9,465 nt of DNA from DUUI01 sp964627845 (GCA_964627845.1 CAZVKL010000037.1:1-9465); one strand, 5' to 3'. Shown: positions 1-6,443, counted from the stretch's first letter. The notes: generated from the letters alone by a model not told the origin. A program made the numbers and translations.

Positions 1-21
1 GTCCTTTATAGTTCATATGGT

Positions 22-405
22 CTACTTTTGGTTTTTCTGTATTTTCATAATATTAGTTTTAACAGATTTTTCTTCAATCATCAAAAACTGATTTAATTTC
101 TTTTGTTTAGAGAGATGTAGAGTTTGTTCAAGATCTAAATTTTTGGGGCATCACCCAAAGATTTTGTAAAACTCTAATCTGTTTGTCCTTTGTTCTTAAT
201 TGTTCCATTAGAACCTCTGTCAACTGGTTGTCAGTTTGTTTACATCAACATTTTTGTTTTCTACTTTAAATTATCTTTTTAATAGATTTTCTTGTTTTAA
301 ATTAAGTGTCAATCTATTTTTGTTTTTTGTCAACTTTTCATTTAATCCAACCTCTTTTATTTTTTTATATACCGCTTATCTTGACACACCTATTTCATCG
401 GAAAA
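22..405 (-). pseudogene. Decayed HTH/coiled-coil protein gene (DUF536-like)
   Basis: Read on the minus strand, this stretch gives broken pieces of one recognisable protein. From about 405 the frame reads SDEIGVSR-stop-AVYKKIKEVG, a helix-turn-helix in which the expected Gln codon (CAA) appears as TAA at 376-378. It continues as a lysine- and leucine-rich segment to a second in-frame TAA at 271-273. The reading then shifts frame near 226 to QLTEVLMEQLRTKDKQIRVL, a coiled-coil-like segment, and returns to the first frame near 135 with LEQTLHLSKQKKLNQ, ending at a TAG at 22-24. An N-terminal HTH followed by a charged coiled coil with a KDKQI repeat is the layout of DUF536-type proteins found on low-GC Gram-positive plasmids and chromosomes. 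The start codon and first residues are missing, because the 5' edge runs into the rarA terminator. Family assignment is from memory of the motif; the disablement is directly visible. A sequencing-error explanation is unlikely given several independent lesions. Confidence 0.62.
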
Positions 406-408
406 ATT

Positions 409-432
409 AAAGAGTCCTTATTTGGACTCTTT
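409..432. terminator. Bidirectional hairpin terminator overlapping the rarA stop
   Basis: Perfect 9-bp stem AAAGAGTCC (409-417) / GGACTCTTT (424-432) with loop TTATTT. On the plus strand it is followed by further T residues to 436; on the minus strand it is followed by TTAATTTTT. The minus-strand 5' arm encodes the last residues of RarA (KESK), and the TAA stop lies in the loop, so the coding sequence and the terminator are fused. It probably ends the rarA transcript. Confidence 0.75.
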
Positions 433-1683
433 TTTTAGTGATCGTAAGTTGTTTGAACGCTTGATTTTTTCAAGCGCTTTTTTATTTTGGTCGAGTACTT
501 TTTCATTGGAGTTTAGATTGAGTGGTTCATAGAATATCTTGTTTTTAATTTCATCCGGAAGATATTGTATTTTATGCCATAAATCTCGACGTGCGTAGTC
601 ATACTTATCTTCTTGATCCATTGCCACAGGTGTTAATCTGAGGTAATCAGGTGTATGCGTTGGGTTGTTTCTTACTTCAGAGAGCGCTCGATCAATTGCT
701 ATATTCGCTGATTTTGATTTAGGACTAAGCGCTAATTCAATAACAGCATTCGCCAACATAATTCTTGCTTCAGGAAAGCCAACTCGTTTAGCCGATTCTA
801 TCGCGATCAAGACTCTAGAAACAAGTTGAGGATTGGCTAATCCAATATCTTCATATGCGATTGTTAATAATCTTCTTTCGATAGAAACTAAGTCGTTTGC
901 CTCAATCAATTTAGCAAGATAATAAAGACTTGCTTGAACGTCGCTACCACGAATACTTTTTTGAAAAGCAGAGAGCGTATCATAATAATCATCACCATCT
1001 TTACTAAAAGAAATATTGATTTTAGGGGCAATCTGTTGGATGCTTTCTAGAGTAATAATTCCCTCTTTGGTATTGAGAGCCGCAAGTTCGACTAAGTTGA
1101 GAGCGTAGCGACTATCACCATTGCTATTATTTACAATCAAATCCAAGGCGTTTTCTTCAATCTTAATTGCATCGTCATATCCTTTTGGATGAGAGAGTGC
1201 ATTTAATACAATGTCTTTTATATCTTGATTGTTGAGTGATTTAAACTCAATTAAATGTGTTCTAGAGCGTATGGCTGGATTAATCGCAAACAGTGGGTTT
1301 GCGGTGGTGGCACCAATGAGCGTAATTAAGCCCTCCTCTAGATGAGGTAGTAGCGTGTCTTGTTTATCTTTATTGAGACGATGAACCTCATCCATGATTA
1401 AAATAAGCCCATTGCTCATTTTAGCCTCAAGATAGATACCGTCTAATTCTTTCTTATTTCCTGTGACGGCGTTAAATAAACGGTAAGGACGATTTAATAA
1501 ATCAGAGAGGACCATAGCAGTGGTGGTTTTACCTGATCCTGGCGGACCATAAAAAATCATTGAAAACAAGGTGTCGTTTTCAACCATTTTTCTTAAAATA
1601 CCATCTTGATTAAACAAGTGTTTTTGACCAACGATATCGTCTAATTTAGTTGGTCGAATGCGAAATGCTAAGGGTTGTTTCAT
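418..1683 (-). CDS. rarA: Replication-associated recombination protein A (RarA/MgsA AAA+ ATPase)
   Basis: Clamp-loader-like AAA+ ATPase that acts at stalled or collapsed replication forks, known in the family to interact with SSB and to form tetramers. The 421 residues match the usual length. Visible motifs: N-terminal RPTKLDDIVGQ (10-20) typical of clamp-loader/RarA/RuvB-like AAA+ proteins, Walker A GPPGSGKT (46-53), Walker B with DEVHR (98-102), sensor 1 GATTANP (124-130), and a probable arginine finger in AIRSRT (137-142). The C-terminal half carries the RarA/WRNIP1 signature, including DALSAFQKSIRGSD-like sequence (here DTLSAFQKSIRGSD), DPQASLYYLA-like sequence, and RRLLTIAYEDIGLANP. The ATG start fits the family N terminus exactly, yet no Shine-Dalgarno sequence precedes it, and a TAAAAT element sits six bases upstream (see promoter entry). 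It is transcribed away from dtd, and the RarA C terminus is encoded within a terminator stem. Identification is firm. Confidence 0.96.
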   Translation of the reverse strand: MKQPLAFRIRPTKLDDIVGQKHLFNQDGILRKMVENDTLFSMIFYGPPGSGKTTTAMVLSDLLNRPYRLFNAVTGNKKELDGIYLEAKMSNGLILIMDEVHRLNKDKQDTLLPHLEEGLITLIGATTANPLFAINPAIRSRTHLIEFKSLNNQDIKDIVLNALSHPKGYDDAIKIEENALDLIVNNSNGDSRYALNLVELAALNTKEGIITLESIQQIAPKINISFSKDGDDYYDTLSAFQKSIRGSDVQASLYYLAKLIEANDLVSIERRLLTIAYEDIGLANPQLVSRVLIAIESAKRVGFPEARIMLANAVIELALSPKSKSANIAIDRALSEVRNNPTHTPDYLRLTPVAMDQEDKYDYARRDLWHKIQYLPDEIKNKIFYEPLNLNSNEKVLDQNKKALEKIKRSNNLRSLKKESK

Positions 1684-1689
1684 ACTTCT

Positions 1690-1695
1690 ATTTTA
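1690..1695 (-). promoter_or_regulatory. Candidate -10 element of rarA (leaderless?)
   Basis: Minus-strand TAAAAT with exactly six bases between it and the rarA ATG, so a normally placed transcription start would be the A of ATG. No Shine-Dalgarno sequence is seen (the spacer is AGAAGT). The -35 is weak: TTATCA at 1716-1711 with a short 15-base spacer, or TTTTAT at 17. The assignment is inference from spacing. Confidence 0.42.
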
Positions 1696-1710
1696 ACTCA
1701 TTTAACTTCA

Positions 1711-1719
1711 TGATAAAAT
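1711..1719 (+). promoter_or_regulatory. Candidate extended -10 of the dtd operon (leaderless?)
   Basis: TGATAAAAT matches the extended -10 consensus TGnTATAAT with one mismatch. The predicted transcription start is 1726, one base before the dtd ATG. A -35-like TTAACT lies at 1693-1698, inside the rarA -10 region, with a 15-base spacer. The only Shine-Dalgarno-like bases, AAGGG at 1720-1724, are too close to the ATG (two bases) to work normally. Confidence 0.5.
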
Positions 1720-1726
1720 AAGGGTG

Positions 1727-2173
1727 ATGAAAATAGTGGTTCAAAGAACAAAACAAGCCAGCGTCTGGGTCGATAACCAATTAGTTAGCTCTATTGATAA
1801 GGGCTTTTTGTTGTTAGTCGCAATCGAAAAAAAGGATAGTGAACAAGATCTGAGTTGGTGTGCTCAAAAAGTGAGTCAACTAAGAATATTTGACGATGAG
1901 AATAATAAAATGAATTTGAATATTCACCAGGTTGGTGGACAAATTTTGAGTGTCTCACAATTTACATTGGCTGGAAATGTCGAGAAAGGGAACCGCCCTT
2001 CTTTTACAAATTCAGAAAATGCGGATGTCGCTAGAGACAAGTTTAATCTCTTTAACCATAAATTAGAAGAATTAGGGTGTGACGTTCATACTGGGCAGTT
2101 TCAAACGATGATGGATGTAAAACTGACTAATGATGGACCCGTCACACTCATAGTGGAGTCGAAAGGAAGATAA
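1727..2173 (+). CDS. dtd: D-aminoacyl-tRNA deacylase
   Basis: Cytosolic dimeric enzyme that hydrolyses D-amino acids (and glycine mischarged on tRNA-Ala) from tRNA, recycling the tRNA and protecting translation. From the ATG at 1727 the protein has 148 residues, the usual size. Diagnostic motifs: N-terminal MKIVVQRTKQASV, KMNLN (61-65), the SQFT active-site motif (77-80), KGNRPSF (87-93), and the NDGPVT motif (135-140) whose Gly-Pro pair provides the cross-subunit chiral-proofreading element. A GTG at 1724 is in frame but would add one residue and is even closer to the purine-rich AAGGG, so I prefer the ATG. The stop is one base before folD, making this the first gene of a tight operon. Identification is firm; the exact start is the only uncertainty. 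Confidence 0.95.
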   Translation: MKIVVQRTKQASVWVDNQLVSSIDKGFLLLVAIEKKDSEQDLSWCAQKVSQLRIFDDENNKMNLNIHQVGGQILSVSQFTLAGNVEKGNRPSFTNSENADVARDKFNLFNHKLEELGCDVHTGQFQTMMDVKLTNDGPVTLIVESKGR

Positions 2174-2174
2174 T

Positions 2175-3026
2175 ATGACTAAAATTATTGATGGAAAGAA
2201 AATCGCCAATCAAATCCGTGAAGAAATGAAACAGGAAGTCCACAGAATTTTAAATGATTTAGAGGGACGCGCCCCTCATTGTGCAGTGATTCTAGTGGGG
2301 GATAATGCCGCGTCACAAACCTATGTCGCGTCAAAAGAAAGAGCGTTTAAAAAGGCTGGAATGATGTCGACCGTTTATCGATTAGACAAAGAAACCACTC
2401 AAGAAGAATTAATGGAGATTATTCATCATTTAAATAGTGATGATGAAATTGATGGAATCCTCGTTCAATTACCATTGCCTCAACATTTAGATTCTAGACC
2501 GGTCATTGATGCCATCAATCCCGATAAAGATGTCGATGGCTTGACACCTTATAATCAAGGGATGTTACTCAAAGATGAGGGGCATAAACCGTGCACACCA
2601 TTAGGGGTCGTAGAAATGTTGAAACGCAGTAATACACAGATTTCCTCTAAACATTGTGTGGTTATTGGACGATCCGATTTAGTGGGTAGACCCGCGGCAT
2701 TGTTAATGTTAAAAGAGAATGCGACGGTCACGATTACTCATCGTCATACTAATAACTTAAAAGAACTGACTAAACAAGCCGATATTCTAATTGTTGCTAT
2801 GGGCAAGGCTGGTTATATTAATGACGATTATATTAAAGAGGGTGCGGTGATTGTTGATGTTGGTATTCATCGTGAAGCGGGAGAAATCGTGGGCGATGTT
2901 GATCCTTCTGCTTATGAAAAAGCATCAAGTTACACGCCAGTCCCTGGTGGGGTTGGACCTATGACCATTTCTATGTTATTATCCAATACGCTAGATGCTT
3001 ATATGAGGAAACATCATGACGCTTAA
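2175..3026 (+). CDS. folD: Bifunctional methylenetetrahydrofolate dehydrogenase/cyclohydrolase
   Basis: Interconverts 5,10-methylene-, 5,10-methenyl- and 10-formyl-tetrahydrofolate using NADP, supplying one-carbon units for purines, thymidylate and formyl-Met-tRNA. The 283-residue length is typical. Catalytic and substrate residues of the family are in place: Tyr50 and Lys54 in TYVASKERA, Gln98 in GILVQLPLP, and Asp121 in PDKDVDGL. The Rossmann half carries VVIGRSDLVGRPAA and VDVGIHR, and the family's closing PVPGGVGPMT is present. A ribosome binding site (AGGAAG, 2164-2169 region) lies in the last codons of dtd, and the start follows the dtd stop by one base. The 3' end overlaps the DUF951 start by 11 bases. 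The arrangement suggests translational coupling along the operon. Confidence 0.97.
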   Translation: MTKIIDGKKIANQIREEMKQEVHRILNDLEGRAPHCAVILVGDNAASQTYVASKERAFKKAGMMSTVYRLDKETTQEELMEIIHHLNSDDEIDGILVQLPLPQHLDSRPVIDAINPDKDVDGLTPYNQGMLLKDEGHKPCTPLGVVEMLKRSNTQISSKHCVVIGRSDLVGRPAALLMLKENATVTITHRHTNNLKELTKQADILIVAMGKAGYINDDYIKEGAVIVDVGIHREAGEIVGDVDPSAYEKASSYTPVPGGVGPMTISMLLSNTLDAYMRKHHDA

Positions 3027-3222
3027 GCAATATGATCTAGGGGACATTGTCCAAATGAAGAAACAACATCCATGTCGAAAATCAGAATATTTTGAGATTG
3101 TTCGGATGGGTGCTGATATTAAAATCAAATGTTGTGGGTGCGGGGCAGTCATTATGTTTGATCGCTATGAGTTTAATAAAAAACTCAAGAAAGTTATAGA
3201 ACGTAAAGAAACAGAGGAATAA
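3016..3222 (+). CDS. DUF951 family small protein
   Basis: A 68-residue conserved protein of unknown function common in low-GC Gram-positives, usually beside ychF, as here. The family pattern is visible: DIVQMKKQHPC (10-20), EIVRMGADIKIKC (27-39), a cysteine cluster CCGC (39-42) that with Cys20 could bind a metal ion, then VIMFDRYEFNKK (45-56) and a basic tail. The family's fold is often described as small beta-barrel-like, and a nucleic-acid or ribosome role is a guess based only on size, charge and neighbours. The ATG lies inside the folD end (11-base overlap) with GAGGAA at 3005-3010 five bases upstream, so the start is well supported. It is followed by ychF after two bases. Confidence 0.9.
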   Translation: MTLKQYDLGDIVQMKKQHPCRKSEYFEIVRMGADIKIKCCGCGAVIMFDRYEFNKKLKKVIERKETEE

Positions 3223-3224
3223 CA

Positions 3225-4328
3225 ATGAGTTTAACAGCCGGAATTGTCGGCTTACCAAATGTTGGTAAGAGCACTTTATTTAACGCCATCACACATTCAA
3301 GTGTTGAAGCAGCAAACTATCCTTTTGCGACCATCGATAAAAATGTCGGGGTTGTAGAAGTAAAAGACAAAAGGGTCGATGACTTATCCGCCCTTTTTAA
3401 TCCTAAGAAAACCCTTTATACCACTTTTGAATTTACCGATATTGCCGGTTTAGTGAAAGGCGCCTCTAAAGGTGAGGGTTTAGGGAATCAATTTTTAGGG
3501 AACATTCGTGAAGTGGATGCTATTTGTCATGTCGTGCGTTGTTTTGAAAACAGCGATATTGGACATGTTGAAAACAGAATTGACCCAATTGGTGACATTG
3601 AAATCATTGAATTAGAGCTTCAGCTGGCCGATCTTCAAACCATTGAAAACAGAATGGACAGAGTTGAGCGTAAAGTTAAAAACACGAATGACTCAGAAAC
3701 CAAAGCTGAGTTTGAGTTGCTTAAGAAGGCTCAAGAAATGTTACTTGCAAATAAACCAATTAGTCTGTTGGAGCGTACCGAAAGCCAAGATAAAATCTTA
3801 AAAGGATTTCATTTGTTGACAGATAAACCGATTATTTATGTGGCTAACATTGATGAACAATATAGTGCAGATCCGACTCAGAGCGAATACTTTAATCGAG
3901 TCAAAGAATTTGGTGATCAAAGAAATAGTCCAGTAATTGCTATTAGTGCACAGATGGAACAAGAGTTATCGACTTTAGATGATGAAGAAAGCCAGTTATT
4001 ATTGGAAGAATTAGGAATCAAAGAGCCGGGACTTGATCAAATTGTGAGAACGGCATATAACATTTTGAACTTGAAAACATTCTTTACGGTTGGTGCTGAT
4101 GAGGTCAGAGCTTGGACTTTTCATGATGGCATGAGTGCACCACAGTGTGCGGGCGTTATCCATACCGATTTCCAAAGAGGCTTTATTCGTGCTGAAACCT
4201 ATACTTATGATGATATTATGACTTTTAAGACGGAGTTGGCTGTTAAAGAGGCTGGCAAACTTCGACTTGAAGGAAAAGATTATAAAGTTAAAGATGGAGA
4301 TATCTTACATTTCAGATTTAATGTTTAA
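3225..4328 (+). CDS. ychF: Redox-regulated ribosome-binding ATPase YchF/OLA1
   Basis: Obg-family P-loop protein that prefers ATP over GTP and associates with ribosomes and stress responses. The 367 residues are the normal length. Domains in order: G domain with P-loop GLPNVGKST (9-17), switch region NYPFATIDKN (31-40), G3 DIAGLVKGAS (72-81), a helical coiled-coil insertion (about 125-195), the non-canonical G4 motif NIDE (208-211) that explains ATP specificity, SA in G5 (241-242), and a C-terminal TGS domain (about 280-365) with RAWTFHDGMSAPQCAG and HTDFQRGFIRAE. AGAGGA at 3213-3218 is six bases before the ATG. It is the last gene of the dtd-folD-DUF951-ychF operon, directly followed by a hairpin terminator. 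No missing key residues. Confidence 0.97.
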   Translation: MSLTAGIVGLPNVGKSTLFNAITHSSVEAANYPFATIDKNVGVVEVKDKRVDDLSALFNPKKTLYTTFEFTDIAGLVKGASKGEGLGNQFLGNIREVDAICHVVRCFENSDIGHVENRIDPIGDIEIIELELQLADLQTIENRMDRVERKVKNTNDSETKAEFELLKKAQEMLLANKPISLLERTESQDKILKGFHLLTDKPIIYVANIDEQYSADPTQSEYFNRVKEFGDQRNSPVIAISAQMEQELSTLDDEESQLLLEELGIKEPGLDQIVRTAYNILNLKTFFTVGADEVRAWTFHDGMSAPQCAGVIHTDFQRGFIRAETYTYDDIMTFKTELAVKEAGKLRLEGKDYKVKDGDILHFRFNV

Positions 4329-4332
4329 TTAT

Positions 4333-4357
4333 AAAATCGCTAGACTAGCGATTTTTT
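4333..4357 (+). terminator. Rho-independent terminator after ychF
   Basis: Stem AAAATCGCT (4333-4341) / AGCGATTTT (4347-4355) with loop AGACT, continuing into six T residues (4352-4357), just five bases past the ychF stop. Closes the dtd operon. Confidence 0.88.
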
Positions 4358-4372
4358 GTTTAATAAGTACCA

Positions 4373-4401
4373 AACGATTTGCCATTATTGGATGAATCGT
4401 T
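4373..4401. repeat. Interrupted inverted repeat upstream of darA
   Basis: AACGATT (4373-4379) and AATCGTT (4395-4401) are perfect inverted copies. Nested between them are CCA (4382-4384) and TGG (4389-4391) around TTAT. It could be a hairpin in DNA or RNA, or a protein-binding site. It lies after the ychF terminator and about 65-93 bases upstream of the darA -10, so it is not part of a known transcript. There is no T-run, so it is not a terminator. Confidence 0.35.
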
Positions 4402-4422
4402 GTTTTGTTGCGGTAAGTATGT

Positions 4423-4439
4423 TAATTCCATGGCAATTA
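4423..4439. promoter_or_regulatory. Palindrome TAATT-N7-AATTA upstream of darA promoter
   Basis: TAATTCCATGGCAATTA has perfect five-base arms and a CCATGG core. It sits about 39 to 55 bases upstream of the predicted darA transcription start (4478), a position usual for an activator or repressor site. Its ATGGCAA (4430-4436) is an inverted copy of TTGCCAT at 4379-4385 in the neighbouring repeat. The regulator is not identifiable. Confidence 0.35.
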
Positions 4440-4462
4440 GTATGATAGGTTAAAGTTGATTA

Positions 4463-4471
4463 TGATATAAT
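4463..4471 (+). promoter_or_regulatory. Extended -10 promoter of darA-pta operon
   Basis: TGATATAAT is a perfect TGnTATAAT extended -10. The predicted start is near 4478, giving a 17-base leader that contains the ribosome binding site. No good -35 is present at the expected distance (around 4443-4448), which the TG extension can compensate for, or an activator may help. Confidence 0.75.
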
Positions 4472-4481
4472 TGAATAAAAC

Positions 4482-4487
4482 AGGAGG
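4482..4487 (+). promoter_or_regulatory. Ribosome binding site that fixes the darA start
   Basis: AGGAGG seven bases upstream of the ATG at 4495. It rules out the in-frame TTG at 4471, which overlaps the -10 element and could not be translated from this promoter. Confidence 0.85.
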
Positions 4488-4494
4488 ACAAGAC

Positions 4495-4818
4495 ATGAAA
4501 TTAATTTTGGCGATTGTATCAAACGATGATAGTTCGTCAGTCTCTTCTGCCTTAACTAAAGAAAATTTTCAAGTAACTCGATTAGCAACAACGGGTGGAT
4601 TTCTTAGATCAGGCAACACGACTTTAATCGTGGGGACACAAGATGAGTTAGTCGAAAAATGTATTGAAGTAATTGGAAATGAGAGCAAACAACGGAGTGA
4701 AATTGTTCCATCTACCGCATCGTATGATATTGGTCGATATGCTTCATTCCCGGTTGAAGTCCAAGTTGGTGGCGCAACCATTTTCGTACTTGATGTAGAA
4801 CAATTTATTAAGTTATAA
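4495..4818 (+). CDS. darA: Cyclic-di-AMP receptor, PII-like (DarA/PstA, DUF970)
   Basis: Small trimeric PII-like signalling protein that binds cyclic di-AMP in the cytosol; its downstream partner is not settled in the characterised species. The protein from the ATG has 107 residues, against about 109 in Bacillus subtilis. Key motifs match: MKLILAIV start, VTRLATTGGFLRSGNTT (27-43) forming the nucleotide-binding region, and PVEVQVGGATIFVLDVEQF (86-104) at the C terminus. The loop region (about 66-84) is family-typical and short compared with GlnB. Strong AGGAGG and a consensus extended -10 immediately precede it, so expression is probably high. Pta follows after 13 bases, so both are likely co-transcribed. 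c-di-AMP binding is inferred from family motifs, not shown here. Confidence 0.94.
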   Translation: MKLILAIVSNDDSSSVSSALTKENFQVTRLATTGGFLRSGNTTLIVGTQDELVEKCIEVIGNESKQRSEIVPSTASYDIGRYASFPVEVQVGGATIFVLDVEQFIKL

Positions 4819-4831
4819 GTCGGGAGGAAAA

Positions 4832-5809
4832 ATGTACTTATTTGATGAATTAAAACAAAAACTAGAGAACAAACGAGTGAAAGTCGTTTTCCCAGAGGGA
4901 CATGACATCCGTGTATTGGCAGCCTGTGTTGATTTATACAAAGATGGTTATATAGATCCAATTGTTATTGGTAAAAAAGAAGTAATCAATAAATTAATCG
5001 AAGACCACTCATTAGAAACTGAAGGGATGACCTTTATTGATAATGCGGATTACGACGATATTGAGACATTAGTTAATGCTTTTGTTGAAAGAAGAAAAGG
5101 AAAAATTTCTGAATATGACGCAAGACGGTTACTGCTAACGAATAAAAACTATTTTGGAACGTTGTTAGTCTTTACGAATCAAGCAGAAGGACTCGTTTCA
5201 GGTGCGGATAATTCAACGGCAGACACAATTAGACCTGCCCTTCAACTCATCAAGATGAAAGAAGGCTATAAAAAAGCGTCTGGAATCTTCTTCTTAGTGA
5301 AAGATGATGAGCGTCTGTGTATGGCTGACTGTGGAATTAATATTAACCCTAGCGCAGAAGATTTAGCTGAATCAGCCATTCTAACGGATATTACCGCTAG
5401 ACAATTTGGTGTTGATCCAAAGATTGCGTTATTGTCATTCTCTACTAAAGGATCTGCGAAGTCAGAAGAAACTGAAAAAGTGATTAATGCGCTAAATCTA
5501 GCTAAAGAAATGAACCCTGAACTGAACATTGATGGAGAGCTTCAATTTGATGCAGCCTATGTACCGAGTGTTGCTAAGAGTAAAGCACCTAATTCACCGG
5601 TGGCTGGATACGCGAATTGTTTTATCTTCCCTACATTAGATGCGGGTAATATTGGCTATAAAATAGCTCAACGTTTAGGTGGCTATGAAGCAGTTGGACC
5701 AGTCCTACAGGGTCTAAATAAACCGGTCAATGATTTATCTCGTGGTTGTAACCAACAAGATGTGTACAACCTAGCTTTAATTACCGCTGTACAAGCGCTG
5801 GAGGACTAA
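4832..5809 (+). CDS. pta: Phosphate acetyltransferase
   Basis: Converts acetyl-CoA and phosphate to acetyl phosphate and CoA, which with acetate kinase yields ATP during overflow or fermentative metabolism. The 325 residues match the short, single-domain Pta class. Recognisable regions: KVVFPEGHDIRVLAA (17-31), GLVSGADNSTADTIRPALQ (120-138), NINPSAEDLAESA (170-182), FDAAYVPSVAKSKAPNSPVAG (239-259, phosphate/CoA region), FPTLDAGNIGYKIAQR (266-281), and the active-site stretch DLSRGCNQQDVYNLA (301-315), in which Ser303, Arg304 and Asp310 correspond to the catalytic Ser, Arg and Asp of the family. GGGAGG (4822-4827) precedes the ATG. No acetate kinase gene is in the window. A phosphate butyryltransferase is the nearest alternative, but the sequence fits Pta best. 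Confidence 0.95.
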   Translation: MYLFDELKQKLENKRVKVVFPEGHDIRVLAACVDLYKDGYIDPIVIGKKEVINKLIEDHSLETEGMTFIDNADYDDIETLVNAFVERRKGKISEYDARRLLLTNKNYFGTLLVFTNQAEGLVSGADNSTADTIRPALQLIKMKEGYKKASGIFFLVKDDERLCMADCGININPSAEDLAESAILTDITARQFGVDPKIALLSFSTKGSAKSEETEKVINALNLAKEMNPELNIDGELQFDAAYVPSVAKSKAPNSPVAGYANCFIFPTLDAGNIGYKIAQRLGGYEAVGPVLQGLNKPVNDLSRGCNQQDVYNLALITAVQALED

Positions 5810-5810
5810 T

Positions 5811-6404
5811 ATGGACCTTTTTGATTTAATCCAAGGACAATTATTTAACCAAAGCACCATGAATGAATTAGCCAACGAAGCCCATGCCGAACCTGAAAAG
5901 GTTGAAAACTTCACGAAACTTGCGATTCCAACGATGCTTGAAGCATTAAGAAAAAACGCCAGCAATGAAGAAGGAAAACAATCATTAGATAGAGCACTAA
6001 ACGATCATGAAGAAGATCCTTCTCATGACTTGCTTGATTTCTTTAAGCGCACAGACGAAACGGATGGCGATAAAATTTTGAATCATATGTTTGGTCAAAA
6101 TAAACAGCAAGTTGGTGAGAAATTAGCGGCGACATCAGGCTTGGATTTAGGGTCTGTCTTTAAATTATTAGTTCGTTATGCGCCAATGATTTTAAGTATG
6201 TTAGCTTTATCAAGAGCTGGTAAAGGTCAACAAACAACACCACAACCTGCCCCTAGAACTCAACATGATAATAGAAGAACGGGTTTAGATTTAACGGATA
6301 TAATTGGTGATTTAACTGGACGTTCTCAAAAACGAGCTCAAGATTCAAATGGTGGTAATCTCTTAGATAGCTTAGGCGATATCTTTGGTGGATTTATAAA
6401 ATAA
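5811..6404 (+). CDS. DUF937 family protein
   Basis: Function unknown. The 197-residue protein shows the DUF937 pattern: an N-terminal acidic helical segment beginning MDLFDLIQGQLFNQSTM, KLAIPTMLEALRKNAS (36-51), and DLLDFFKRTDETDGDKIL (73-90) followed by HMFGQNKQ. A hydrophobic stretch around VRYAPMILSMLALS (121-134) is too short and polar-flanked for a convincing membrane span. The C-terminal third is low-complexity (Gln/Pro/Arg/Asp-rich, about 138-175) and ends in a glycine- and leucine-rich tail LLDSLGDIFGGFIK. No signal peptide is apparent. GGAGG (5800-5804) lies in the end of pta, six bases before the ATG, and only one base separates the two genes, so it belongs to the darA-pta operon. 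The operon ends at the terminator 6415-6443. Confidence 0.85.
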   Translation: MDLFDLIQGQLFNQSTMNELANEAHAEPEKVENFTKLAIPTMLEALRKNASNEEGKQSLDRALNDHEEDPSHDLLDFFKRTDETDGDKILNHMFGQNKQQVGEKLAATSGLDLGSVFKLLVRYAPMILSMLALSRAGKGQQTTPQPAPRTQHDNRRTGLDLTDIIGDLTGRSQKRAQDSNGGNLLDSLGDIFGGFIK

Positions 6405-6414
6405 ACTATTAGAC

Positions 6415-6443
6415 AAAAGACTGTCAGGTTGACAGTCTTTTTT
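6415..6443. terminator. Bidirectional terminator between converging operons
   Basis: Perfect 12-bp stem AAAAGACTGTCA (6415-6426) / TGACAGTCTTTT (6430-6441) with a three-base loop GGT and T residues to 6443. A-runs on one arm and T-runs on the other let it work in both directions. It ends the darA-pta-DUF937 transcript and the converging feo transcript, in the 44-bp gap between stops at 6404 and 6449. Confidence 0.88.

Noticed and set aside
376..378. Recoding of TAA as Gln to rescue the HTH gene
   Set aside because: Intact neighbours use TAA as the normal stop, and the gene also has frameshifts and a lost start, so decay is the simpler explanation.
236..532. Plus-strand 98-codon reading frame across the rarA end
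   Set aside because: It overlaps rarA and the decayed minus-strand gene, has no Shine-Dalgarno sequence and encodes a Phe/Leu-rich shadow of the AT-rich opposite strand.
4569..4961. Minus-strand 130-codon frame opposite darA and pta
   Set aside because: Antisense to two firmly identified genes, no ribosome binding site, no recognisable family.
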